Shown here: positions 14,801 through 23,150 of the stretch, in pieces
Layout: the number at the start of each line of letters is the position of its first letter
How positions within the stretch are numbered: the stretch's first letter is position 1
Assembly (NCBI GenBank): GCA_949318235.1
Contig: OX439127.1
Coordinates: 8,736,987 to 8,800,986 of the forward strand
From: Ecdyonurus torrentis
Lineage: Eukaryota > Arthropoda > Insecta > Ephemeroptera > Heptageniidae
Reading direction: 5' to 3'
DNA: 64,000 nt
Program-made: the position numbers and the translations under genes
The notes under the pieces: generated by a model
Seen by the model: only the letters and a program-made list of their open reading frames with translations
What the model was told of the DNA's origin: nothing
Databases searched by the model: none

Positions 14801-16461
14801 CTAAACTTTCAGTTTATTTGATTTGATTTGATTTTTTTTTTTTTTTTACTTATTCATACGTTTAGTGGCTTATGTATTTATGTTTACGTCACTTCTTGTA
14901 CTGGTCGAGCTTGTGAGACATACAACCATTATCCCAACTCTAAAATATTTGTTTAAAACGTGGGTTTGGTTATAATAATATGCAAGTGTCTCCTGAATGC
15001 ATCATGTCAAATTTTATCAAAACATTTACTTATGAATTAAAAAAAAAAAAAAAACTAAATAGAATTGACTACGGAGCTTCCACAAAATGAGCTGTAGAAA
15101 TATCCGGTGAACCGTGGGCTACAAGATTATTAGTTTGTTTGTTTGCATACCTTTTTGTTTTCTTCTTTAATTTTATGAAGTCATCACTATGAATTTATTA
15201 AGAAAGCAGTATAATATATTAATAATAATAAAAAATATTAATAATAAAACCACTTAAAAATTTAAACTACATGCAATAATAAAATTTTGTGCAGTGTCAT
15301 ACTGTGTATTTTATTGCACATAACTGACATTAAATAAATGAACATAAAAATACTTGATGCTCAATAAAAATAATGTTTTGCGACAGGAAATAATTCATAA
15401 TGAAAGTGTGTTGAGCTTAAATGAATAATATAACACTCAAACTTAATAGTAGTAAATTAACAGCACTTAAATTTTCTCGTTAATTAATTAATGTGTGTGT
15501 GTGTGTAATTGGTGTGTGAATTATTTATTTAATTATCGAACTACACATCATAGTACATGTCAATATATAAATAAACTTGAGTGCATAAATTGCAATACAC
15601 ACGTTAATTTTGAGCTGACGTGTGCGTATGCTTACTCATCATTAGTATAATTAATTGTTTGCTCGCGCGATCCTATATGTTGCAGCTATCGTATCTGTCC
15701 AACTGATTGGCGCTCTGGTGTGGCTCATGTTCGAGAAACCTGACGTGAAGGAGATTCATCCTTATCCCATGACGGCCGTGCTAACTTGCGGAGTTTCCAC
15801 TTTCTCCATGATGATGTCGCTAGTGTACAACATGGGTCTTATCCTCATCTGCACCTTGTATGCTTTCAAAACACGTAAAATACCAGAGAATTTCAATGAA
15901 GCCAAATATATTGGATTTACAATGTATAGCACTTGCATTGTATGGCTGGCTTTCGTACCCATCTACTTTGGAACTAACAATGATTACAAGGCAAGTCTTG
16001 ACTTTTTTTTATTGTTCCTTCTCCCTGCAAATTTACAAGCAAGATTGACATTTATAGTAAAATTTTTTGTTTATTTTCAGTATTTCACATTTTTACATTT
16101 AGATATTTAGTATAGTAAATTATTCATTTTCCTTAATTTCAGTAGGATATTTTTTCACGTCGAAGACAAATTATATATTATTTGCAATTATATATACTTA
16201 AAACATAATTACTTACAAATAAAAAAAAATATAAAAAAAAGAGGAAAACTTTGCATTTTTAACTTAAGAGCTATGCAGCCTGCGATGCACAGGTAACCGA
16301 CTATTTGCCTACCTGTCAGGCGCTTCACGTTTGCAATTAATTTATTTTTTGTTTGACATTGAAAATTGAAATTGTAATAGTTTTGATTACTTTGATAACA
16401 ATGCCTTTTTTAAATTCCAATACTTTTTAAAATTTACAATTTCTTGTTAAAATATTTTAAT

Positions 16462-16494
<33 letters not shown>

Positions 16495-16583
16495 TTGAAC
16501 TTGCAACATTATTAAATTTATTTCAAATATAAGGCGTTCGTTGCACTTTATAATTTAATAGTGATTTAAACTAAATAGCGCAT

Positions 16584-16677
<94 letters not shown>

Positions 16678-17776
16678 CAATTTAATTATACATATGAACC
16701 GGACCGGTTTTGTGAGGATTACGAAAATAATACAATTTTTTTTTAGATTTTTTCATGTATTTCTGATGGATAACCAAAGTAACAAACTATCTGTCTATAA
16801 TTATTATTTATAATTGCAGCATTTCCAGAACAAGAAGAGCAAGAATAATTTGATAATTTCGTGAGTGATTAACCAAGTTTGTTGATTGCAGGTTCAAATT
16901 GCAAGCGTAAGCATGTGCACCAACATCAGTGCCAGCGTGTCCCTCGGCTGTCTCTTTGCTCCTAAGCTGTACATCGTGCTGTTCCAACCCAGGAAGAATG
17001 TACGTCAAGGCAACGTTCAAGTCCGCACCGCTCGTTTCTCCGCTAGCCAGGAAGAGCCAGTGAGTTTACCTTTATTGTCGCTACTCATCTCTTACAAAAC
17101 ACACCCATTTTATGTAGCACTAACCTCAAGATTCAAGTAAACTTACATTGTTTTTACTGATTTGGCTATTTAGTACTTTTATTATTATTTTTATTTTAGT
17201 TTAATTATGCCAACCAATATAAAAATGTTTGACACACTTGTGCTACGTTTTTTTTTTTTTTTTTTTTTTTTCCTTCAAGAATATTTTTTTTTAAATCACA
17301 AATTTATTATATTCTTTGCCTTAAAAAAATGAAATTTCGATGAAAAATAAAATATTGCCATCATTATTTCTTCTGCATGAATGTTAATTTTAAAATGTCA
17401 GGTGGTTCACATATAAATTCTGTGTGTGTGTGTGTGTCTCTCTCTCTCTCTCTCTGATATAACTTGAGGCTTCAGTTTGCTTGAACGTTTCTATAAAGAA
17501 AAGATGCAGCTTGTATGTGTGAATAATAACTTAGTGACAAGAGTGTTGATGACATTTCAGGGCCATGCCGCTGCAAGCTGTGCTCTCCGCGCCGTTGTGG
17601 TACAGCCAGTCCCTGCAGGACCAGGACCATACATGCTACCCTTCGCTTCATGCAGCCGCTCCATGCAAACCAGCCAGTCCATCTCGTCGCTGTCCAGCCC
17701 TTCACGTTCTCGCCAGTACAACGGAGAACCTTCTGCTCTCGCCTCACCTAGCATCGAGGAAAGCACCTGCAGTTAA
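6889..17776 (+). CDS. mGluR: Metabotropic glutamate receptor (class C GPCR), 3' eight exons, 5'-partial
   Basis: Exons are 6889-7137, 7815-7961, 8043-8166, 10435-10537, 12804-13308, 15686-15990, 16892-17059 and 17561-17776. All phases join (2 leading bases plus 605 codons: 604 residues and a TAA stop). The order is: C-terminal lobe of the ligand-binding Venus-flytrap domain (starting FDTYYRSLRP), the cysteine-rich linker (CCWICVAC), TM1-TM3, TM4-TM6, TM7 and a short cytoplasmic tail. Family hallmarks are ASGRELCY at the first intracellular loop, KTRKIPENFNEAK in the third intracellular loop, and GCLFAPKLYIVLFQP at the end of TM7. These resemble group II mGluRs and the insect mGluRA type more than group I. 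The lysine of the CDQLKP motif matches the mGluR1 Lys409 glutamate contact, which argues against the insect mXR-type receptor that loses side-chain contacts; the partner arginine lies upstream and cannot be checked. Family members have about 900 residues, so roughly 300 N-terminal residues and the signal peptide lie outside the window. One intron has a GC donor. Confidence 0.93.
7138..7814 (+). other. mGluR intron a-b
   Basis: 677 bp, GT-AG. A poly(T) run lies near 7210-7230 and a short (TA)n run ends just before the acceptor. No other feature seen. Confidence 0.7.
7815..7961 (+). CDS. mGluR: mGluR exon b: Venus-flytrap domain, glutamate-contact lysine
   Basis: Preceded by an A/T-dinucleotide run and the acceptor tttcag; donor GTAAGT at 7962. 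It enters and leaves in phase 1. It reads VDAVYAMAHS...YLCDQLKPAPPG...YIHNVTFTG, the classic DAVYAMAH helix followed by the CD-x-x-KP segment. N-V-T is a potential glycosylation site. Confidence 0.92.
8043..8166 (+). CDS. mGluR: mGluR exon c: end of Venus-flytrap domain
   Basis: The intron before it is only 81 bp (7962-8042). The exon reads GRQGTEVRFNKDGDAFGSYNIYQYQ...YDYVHIGTWEEE, equivalent to the 'F-x-x-x-GD-x-x-Y-x-I' and 'VGTW' block of mGluRs. Donor GTAAGT at 8167, exit phase 2. Confidence 0.92.
8167..10434 (+). other. mGluR intron c-d
   Basis: 2268 bp with the family B foldback, a poly(T) run near 9617-9636, (TA)n at 9816-9867 and a TG repeat merging into the acceptor. No coding signal seen. 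Confidence 0.65.
8717..9060. mobile_element. Foldback MITE family B copy 1 (in mGluR intron)
   Basis: An imperfect palindrome of about 340 bp. The left arm (TTAGGGGGTAATTTTATTTC, GACATTGTCCTGAATCGA, TATTTTTAATTAATTTTGGA) is mirrored by the right arm (AAATTAATAAAAAATACT, TCGATTCAGAACGATGTCCT, ATATCCCCCTACACTTTTTT). TGACGTCA lies near the centre at 8914-8921. Confidence 0.65.
10435..10537 (+). CDS. mGluR: mGluR exon d: linker into cysteine-rich domain
   Basis: The acceptor (tgtgtgtgtgtgattctag) uses a TG repeat as its upstream tract. One base completes a split Glu codon, followed by 34 codons ending IRNFQ. It contains SICSDECPVGH, the start of the cysteine-rich domain. Donor GTAAGT at 10538, phase 0. 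The exon is too short to show as a long open frame. Confidence 0.88.
10538..12803 (+). other. mGluR intron d-e
   Basis: 2266 bp. Contents are poly(A) 10577-10604, an interrupted (CT)n array 11261-11315 and poly(A) 11824-11861. I see no gene in it. Confidence 0.65.
12804..13308 (+). CDS. mGluR: mGluR exon e: cysteine-rich domain and TM1-TM3
   Basis: The largest exon, 168 codons plus one base. It opens with DQCCWICVACRDD and TCKTCDPGHAPS, finishing the cysteine-rich domain. The first helix is WALVPLGFSIIGILATIFTA, followed by the STPVIMASGRELCY loop and the second and third helices. It ends after the second intracellular loop (KANRISRIF...RPSCTSPQSQVFICL). Donor GTAAGT at 13309. Confidence 0.95.
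14320..14445 (+). mobile_element. Probable LINE 3' end, truncated
   Basis: A CG-containing island (AGTGGGCCAGACGTCTGCC, CCTAAACCTCGCACTTT) is followed by a T-rich spacer and GTTAAATAAAGACGAATATT, then ATTT repeats. This layout is typical of non-LTR retrotransposon tails, but no reverse transcriptase sequence is present and the clade cannot be named. Confidence 0.45.
14446..14660. repeat. (ATTC)n microsatellite, about 54 units
   Basis: A perfect ATTC array flanked by ATTT repeats (14431-14446 and 14661-14687). The 111-residue IHSF-repeat frame across it is an artefact. Confidence 0.98.
15686..15990 (+). CDS. mGluR: mGluR exon f: TM4-TM6
   Basis: Acceptor tatgttgcag. It reads AIVSVQLIGALVWLMF (TM4), TAVLTCGVSTFSMMMSLVYN (TM5) and KTRKIPENFNEAKYIGFTMY followed by STCIVWLAFVPIYF (third intracellular loop and TM6). 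It ends NNDYK in phase 0. The donor is GCAAGT, a GC-AG intron with otherwise perfect consensus (AAG|GCAAGT). Confidence 0.93.
15991..16891 (+). other. GC-AG intron of mGluR
   Basis: The donor is GCAAGT after exon-terminal AAG. No GT donor nearby keeps the NDYK|VQIA junction that homologous receptors show. The intron also holds a poly(A) run (16469-16494), a (TA)n array (16589-16676) and an unused-looking acceptor at 16819. Confidence 0.75.
16589..16676. repeat. (TA)n microsatellite, 44 units
   Basis: An uninterrupted TA array inside the GC-AG intron of the receptor gene. Confidence 0.98.
16892..17059 (+). CDS. mGluR: mGluR exon g: TM7 and start of tail
   Basis: Acceptor ttgattgcag, 56 codons, phase 0 at both ends. 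It reads VQIASVSMCTNISASVSLGC (TM7) then LFAPKLYIVLFQPRKNVRQG and an Arg/Ser-rich juxtamembrane tail ending SASQEEP. Donor GTGAGT at 17060. Confidence 0.93.
17561..17776 (+). CDS. mGluR: mGluR exon h: terminal coding exon, Ser-rich tail
   Basis: Acceptor gacatttcag, phase 0, 71 codons and TAA at 17774-17776. The tail is rich in Ser, Pro and Ala (SMQTSQSISSLSSPSRSR) and has no PPxxF Homer ligand, consistent with a group II-like short tail. The sequence is poorly conserved and I chose this frame from splice phase alone. Confidence 0.8.
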   Translation, partial: GHAAASCALRAVVVQPVPAGPGPYMLPFASCSRSMQTSQSISSLSSPSRSRQYNGEPSALASPSIEESTCS

Positions 17777-17802
17777 ATTATACGTTCTATGCAAGCAACT
17801 TC

Positions 17803-17945
17803 AGCTTCCCCTACCTAATTTTCCATATACTTTATTTTCTACCAACATTTACCATATAATCTTCCCCTATCTAATTTTCCCTATACTTTATTTTCTACCA
17901 ACATTTACCATAATATAATCTTCCCCAATCTAAATTTCCCCGATA
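17803..17945 (+). repeat. Tandem repeat of about 58 bp in the presumed mGluR 3' UTR
   Basis: Units start CTTCCCCTACCTAATTTTCC at 17803, CTTCCCCTATCTAATTTTCC at 17861 and CTTCCCCAATCTAAATTTCC at 17920. There are two full copies and a partial third, beginning 27 bases after the stop codon. Confidence 0.85.
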
Positions 17946-18122
17946 ATATTCCTGTAGATTTTTTAAATTTGTTTTTCCAATAGCTACAACGTAGGTTATA
18001 AATAGTAAAATTTTAAATTTATTTTGTAAATAATTACACCGTAAAAGATTTTAATCCATTAGAAATTTGTAGGACGAGCCTTTGATTATCAATCTCAAAG
18101 ACCATACATGGTCTTTGTCAAT

Positions 18123-18955
18123 TATAAATCCCGTTATACACATTTTATTTACACCCCTAACTAATGTTTATAGTATCGAAGTTGCTCTGCTATTTTACTT
18201 ATTAGTATTTTGTTATGTTTCAAAATTCCTTCATAAATGTTACAATCCCGTTACATACATTTTATTTATATTCCTAACTAATTTTTTATAGTATCGAAGT
18301 TGTTCTGCTATTTTACTTATTAGTATTTTGTTATGCTTCAAAATTCCTTCATAAATGTTATAATCCCGGTATAGACATTTTATTTATATCTCTAAAAAAG
18401 CCTAAAGGCCGAAGCAGCCGTCAATCGCTGCCTGAGCGATAACCGTGCGACAACTATCGCTGGCTCCCGATTGGCTTAGCGCAAAATTTTAGACCTACCA
18501 ATCCTAACTCTAGCGCATTCTAACGGTCCTTGTCGCAAAAAGTCCGACTGACGGCTGCGTCGGGCTTAAAGCCTAAAGGCCGAAGCAGCCGTCAATCGCT
18601 GCCTGAGCGATAACCGTGCGACAACTATCGCTGGCTCCCGATTGGCTTAGCGCAAAAATTTAGACCAATCCTAACTCTAGCGCACTCTAACGGTCCTTGT
18701 CGCAAAAAGACCGACTGACGGCTACGTTGGGCTTAACTAATTTTTTATAGTATCGAAGTTGTTCTGCTATTTCACTTATTAGTATTTTGTTCTGTTTCAA
18801 AATTCCTTCATAAATGTTATAATCCCGTTTTAGACATTTTATTTATACCCCTAACTAATTTTTTATAGTATTGAAGTTTTTCTGCTATTTTACTTATTAG
18901 TATTTTGTTCTGTTTTAAAATTCCTTCATAAATGTTCTAATTCACGAATAAAAAA
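18123..18955 (+). repeat. 118-bp tandem repeat, four copies, split by a GC-rich insertion
   Basis: The unit contains TAGTATCGAAGTTGTTCTGC, TATTTTACTTATTAGTATTT and CCTTCATAAATGTTATAATC. Copies have this landmark at 18171, 18288, 18748 and 18866, a spacing of 117-118 except where 335 bp (18399-18735) interrupts. The first exact AATAAA downstream of the receptor gene is at 18947, after this block. Confidence 0.85.
18399..18735. mobile_element. Two head-to-tail copies of a GC-rich inverted-repeat element
   Basis: Copies at about 18399-18567 and 18568-18735 are nearly identical and about 50% GC. Each starts AGCCTAAAGGCCGAAGCAGC and ends with GACGGCTGCGTCGGGCTTAA or a one-base variant, so the termini are imperfect inverted repeats (GCAGCCGTC). 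The junction between copies and the right end read TTAA. They interrupt the 118-bp tandem array. Confidence 0.7.
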
Positions 18956-19070
18956 AAATTTAGACTCTTGCTGTAGATTAAAATAATGTAATTGAGTCCA
19001 CACCTAAAATATTAACCTTCGCTCAGTGTTGCCCTGCTTTGATCCTATTTTGTACATGCACGGAAACAAT

Positions 19071-19246
19071 AAATTACGTAATTTATGCTGCATTCATGTC
19101 ATTATAGCATCAATAATACTAAACGAGAACAATATAAATAATTATACTATCCATCATAACATTTATGCCGTGTGTAATTGTGCAGTAAATGGCATAAACT
19201 ATTAAACAAATTATGCTGAAAATGAGCTAGCATAATTATTACGTAT
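19071..19246 (+). mobile_element. MITE family A copy 4
   Basis: Starts AAATTACGTAATTTATGCTG, contains CATGTCATTATAGCATCAAT and ends GAGCTAGCATAATTATTACG. It has both inverted termini of the family. Confidence 0.75.
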
Positions 19247-19617
19247 ATCTATTTTTATCCGTGGGTATCCGGGTATTCATATTGCGGTACCGATGTTTTC
19301 TAATCGAATGGTGATTTTTTAAAAAAAAATAACTAAAAAATATGACGATGCGACTACACAGGGATTTGTTCCAACAAGATATTGTATAGACAACGTCAAA
19401 CCAAAAAAAAAAAAAAAAAAAAAGCATGTGAATACGCCTTAATATAACGTCCCTTTTGTATATATTATCCTTGCTTAAATATTGCAGTCATAAAACACTT
19501 TTCTCATTTATAATTTAAAAAAAAAATAATAGATAAAAAAATCATTATAATCCCCGTAGCATGATAGTATAAAAATATATATATATATATGTCTAACAAT
19601 ACTATAGTGTAAAATTA

Positions 19618-19698
19618 ACCCGTATAACCCGTAAAACCCGTAATAAACCCGTAATAAACCCGTAATAAACCCGTAATAAGCCCGTAATAAACCCGTAA
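19618..19698 (+). repeat. 11-bp minisatellite CCCGTAATAAA
   Basis: About seven units; the first two are variant (CCCGTATAA, CCCGTAAAA) and the later ones are near-perfect with one A to G change. Confidence 0.9.
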
Positions 19699-19902
19699 GT
19701 CATTCATCATCTCTATAAATTAGTCCCAGTCCTCTATCAACTTTCATGATTGTTCCCCTGTTCTCCCAAAATTCCAAACATTCCATACATTTCCCAACAA
19801 TCAATGTAAAACAATCGTTTCCTAATACAGTAATTCATAACCTCCCACACATAAATATGTAAATATATCCCCGTAAACATTTCTAAATTTTACTTTACCA
19901 TC

Positions 19903-20012
19903 AATGCTTTTCGTAAACCCTTGGTTCTGCACCAAAAATGACGATCGCCTATGGTTATTCAAATGGAATGCGCATTTTTTGGTGCAGGAGAACATGGTTT
20001 ACGAACAGCATT
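19903..20012. mobile_element. 110-bp hairpin element
   Basis: Left ATGCTTTTCGTAAACC...GGTTCTGCACCAAAAA pairs with right TTTTTTGGTGCAGGAGAA...GGTTTACGAACAGCAT. It looks like a small foldback MITE; no clear target duplication. Confidence 0.55.
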
Positions 20013-20276
20013 ATCATTACCTTGTACCATACTCCCATAAAAAAAAATAAGTGTCTATAAATAGTCAATATTCTTATTCTTTAATGTTTGTAGCAACAAC
20101 GTATTTCCAAAAATATCAGTTGTTCTTAAATGTTACCGTCATAATGTAGTTTAACAATTATATTTTATGTTTCACTTAATGTGAAAAATTATAAAATTAT
20201 TTGTAAGTAACATAGTCAAATTTCCATAAAAAATAGTCTTGGTGTTAAATATAGTCCGGGCTGTATGCCCTATCAT

Positions 20277-20414
20277 CAGGGGTAGAACTGCCTTTGACTC
20301 TTATGCAGGGGCTTTAAGGGGAAAAAGAGGGGAAGTTCCATAAGCGCAATGTTAAAATTCAAAAATCTTTTGCGGGGACAGGTCCCCTCAAGTCCCCCCT
20401 CACTTCTACCCCTG
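20277..20414. mobile_element. 138-bp hAT-type MITE with perfect 8-bp target duplication
   Basis: The terminal inverted repeat CAGGGGTAGAA (20277-20287) is mirrored by TTCTACCCCTG (20404-20414). CCTATCAT occurs immediately outside both ends (20269-20276 and 20415-20422). An 8-bp duplication with a CAGGGG terminus is the hAT signature. The interior is G/C-tract rich and non-coding. Confidence 0.88.
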
Positions 20415-20964
20415 CCTATCATCTTGCAACAAACATTTTGCAATCTATAAATTTAAAATCATGTATATTATACCCTTATTCTCAAATATAATATATTTAT
20501 GTGTAAATATTTAATTATTATCAGTGTTGAAAAGATGTCATACAAGGTAATATTAAATTAAGAGGAAAAAAATCAAGAAAAAACCAGCTGCTATATTTTT
20601 AATTGCGGCAAACTTCAGACTACAAGCTGAGATTCAAAAGATGTTGAATCTCCAAAAAAAAAAAAAAAAAAAAAAAAAAGTCCAATTAAAATAATAAATA
20701 AAAGATAGTAGCTGTGTATTTGAATGATACATTTTGCAGATGCAAATGAAAAGTTCAAATATGAAGCAGGATTACGTGTACGATAAGTACACGAGGAATG
20801 AGTTCTATTGTGCTAAAAAGAATTAAATGTATATATATACATATATAATAATCAAATCGCCGAATTTAAGATTAAATTATCATAAATATTAACTTTAGAT
20901 CCCTTAGTTCCAATTTAATAATAATAATAATAATAATACCCTTACCTTAATAGTTTTGATTGTA

Positions 20965-20993
20965 ACATCTTTTCGAGTGAAACGAAAAGATGT
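20965..20993. other. Perfect 11-bp stem hairpin
   Basis: ACATCTTTTCG pairs with CGAAAAGATGT around a 7-base loop. No gene nearby gives it an evident role. Confidence 0.4.
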
Positions 20994-21723
20994 AGTTTAT
21001 TGTCAGGCATTTTGAAATGGTTTATGGAAATGTTATTAAATGCTCAATGCAGTTTTAACATAAACAAATATATATTATCTACTCAAATTAATGTTATTTA
21101 TTGTGTAAAACAGAGTAAAATATATGTGTACATGAAACAAGGAAAAATACTTATTATAACAAATAGAACAATATATATTTTAAATTTAAGGAACGGAAAA
21201 AATAAGATGATGATGATAGCCTATATGTTTTAAATAAAATGTATAAGAGAAAAAATGAAACTAACCGAAAAAAAAAAGTAAAAATTAAAATATATTTGTC
21301 GTTAATATATAGATAGGATTAAAAATATATAATATAGTTGAGCTTATTGTAAATGTCTAATGCAACCCATAATTTTTACAAATTTGTAGGGGCTAAAAGA
21401 TTTGTTATACGAGTCGCGAGCTATATAATAAAGGTGCGTCGATCAGCACAAAGTTAAACACATACATACTTGAAAAACATATCTCTCTACATCAGCGAGC
21501 CTATACCTACAAATTTAGTCCAATATATAAATGTTTTTAATGTCTCTTTGTCCGTAATGATGTCAATTTGGTGTACCAAGCGTACCAAGTGATTGTAGTT
21601 TCATGTTATCGTTAGTCGTAAATGAAAAAAAAAAAATTTAAATAAATAAAATGAGCGTGTTTTTCGTTTCCTAACAAAAAATGTTTTGCCAAATTAAATT
21701 TATAATTAATACTGAAAATGTTA

Positions 21724-22015
21724 TTAAGGGGGTAGGTGACCGACTGATATCTACACTTTAAAGATAACATGCAAATGTGGAAATTTAAATTTGAACGGGA
21801 AATTTTAGTCAAATTAGAAACTTTTTTTACAATTAAAAATATCATTATTATTATTTTTTTTTTTGTATAAAAAAATATATTTTAAATTTACTTGATTTTA
21901 TTTGAAAATTATAGTGTTTGTTTTATTAGAATTAAATCATGTTCAAAAATTTATTGGGAAAATATAGTTCTTCTTTTAGCGATTTCCGGTCCAAGTCGGT
22001 CGCCCACCGCCTTAA
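21724..22015. mobile_element. TTAA-flanked inverted-repeat element, 292 bp
   Basis: Left terminus TTAAGGGGGTAGGTGACCGA and right terminus TCGGTCGCCCACCGCCTTAA form an imperfect inverted repeat of about 22 bp. TTAA at both ends fits a piggyBac-type target. The interior has no plausible gene. Confidence 0.7.
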
Positions 22016-22091
22016 TACGATTGATATAATAAATAATATATTATATTAAAATTGAGATATTAGAAAAGACTCTTTATTTTAGTGTATACTT

Positions 22092-22454
22092 CAGTGGCGG
22101 CCCAATAGAGGGGGATGAGGGGACATTTCCCCCCGGCCAATTTAGTATAATTAAAAATACAAAACGTCAATCTCTTCGTGCGCAAAATTTTACTTGAACA
22201 ACTTCTGAACAAAAGCGTGTTCGTATTCTATAATATACAGATCAACTTTTATTGACTTGGAGTTTAAAAACGATTTATACGAGATATTTTACGGAGAACA
22301 AAATTATTGCAAATCGCATATTTAAATTGACATGGGTTAATTGTCAAAAAAATAATAACAATAATAATAAAAAAAAAACTTAAAAAAAAACTCGGAAATT
22401 CATTGTGGATAAATTCGTAAAATCAATTTTCAGAACCAAACTTTTTTTAAACAC

Positions 22455-22500
<46 letters not shown>

Positions 22501-22803
22501 AGAAAAAAGTAAGGAAAAAAAAAAAGAAAAAAAAAAAAAAAGAAAGAAAGAAAGAAAAAAGAAAAAAGAAAGAAAGAAAAAAAAAAAAAAAAAAGCATGG
22601 GTTCAAATTGGGGTTCAAATATAAACTCATTAGCGTTGGGGGTGATGCATTTTGCGACACTTTCTCACTCTGTTGTGACGACATGCAGTTTTTGAGATAG
22701 AATTTTTTGATTTCATTTTCGGGTCCAGCACACTCAGTATACTTAATACAGAAAATAAAAATACAATCCTACCTTAAAGTACATACTATTACCTTAGGCT
22801 GTC

Positions 22804-22838
<35 letters not shown>

Positions 22839-23150
22839 AAAAAGCAGTTTGGAATCATGGTATTATATTGAAGAAAAAATATCAACATTTTTCTTCAAAT
22901 TTATACTCAAATGGTGTAAAAAATATCAAATTTGCAGTACTTGAATTGTAATAGCAAATTCTTTTAAGTATACTAATTTTGCATTTTCTGCCCAAAAGGG
23001 GCATGCCCCCCCCCCCCCCCCCCAAAAAAAAAAAAGAGCCGCGCAAGCGGCGCAATAAGGGGGCCCCATTCACCTCATTATACTATTTATACAGGTGGGG
23101 GCGCACCGCTAGTTTATCCCCCGAGCGCCCAATTTGATGGGCCGCCACTG
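22092..23150. mobile_element. hAT-like nonautonomous element, CAGTGGCGGCCCA termini
   Basis: Left CAGTGGCGGCCCAA and right TGGGCCGCCACTG are inverted repeats. TGTATACT lies at 22083-22090 (one extra T before the element) and 23151-23158. The interior holds purine-rich poly(A) runs (22458-22594 and 22806-22836), a C18 run (23006-23023) and an inner left-end GGGGGATGAGGGGACATT, with no transposase. Confidence 0.75.

Larger units (their letters stand above)
13309..15685 (+). other. mGluR intron e-f
   Basis: 2377 bp. It holds a probable LINE 3' end at 14320-14445 leading into an (ATTC)n array, and otherwise AT-rich unique-looking sequence. Confidence 0.6.

Noticed and set aside
16820..16860. A 41-bp exon with acceptor TTGCAG and donor GTGAGT
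   Set aside because: The following intron would be only 31 bp, too short to splice, and 41 bases break the frame; kept only as a possible alternative acceptor.
21378..21512. Inverted pair AAATTTGTAGG/CCTACAAATTT
   Set aside because: Only 11 bp, AT-rich, with no arm extension or target duplication.
22430..22684. 84-residue Phe/Ser-rich minus-strand frame
   Set aside because: Read through poly(A)/GAAA tracts inside the hAT-like element.
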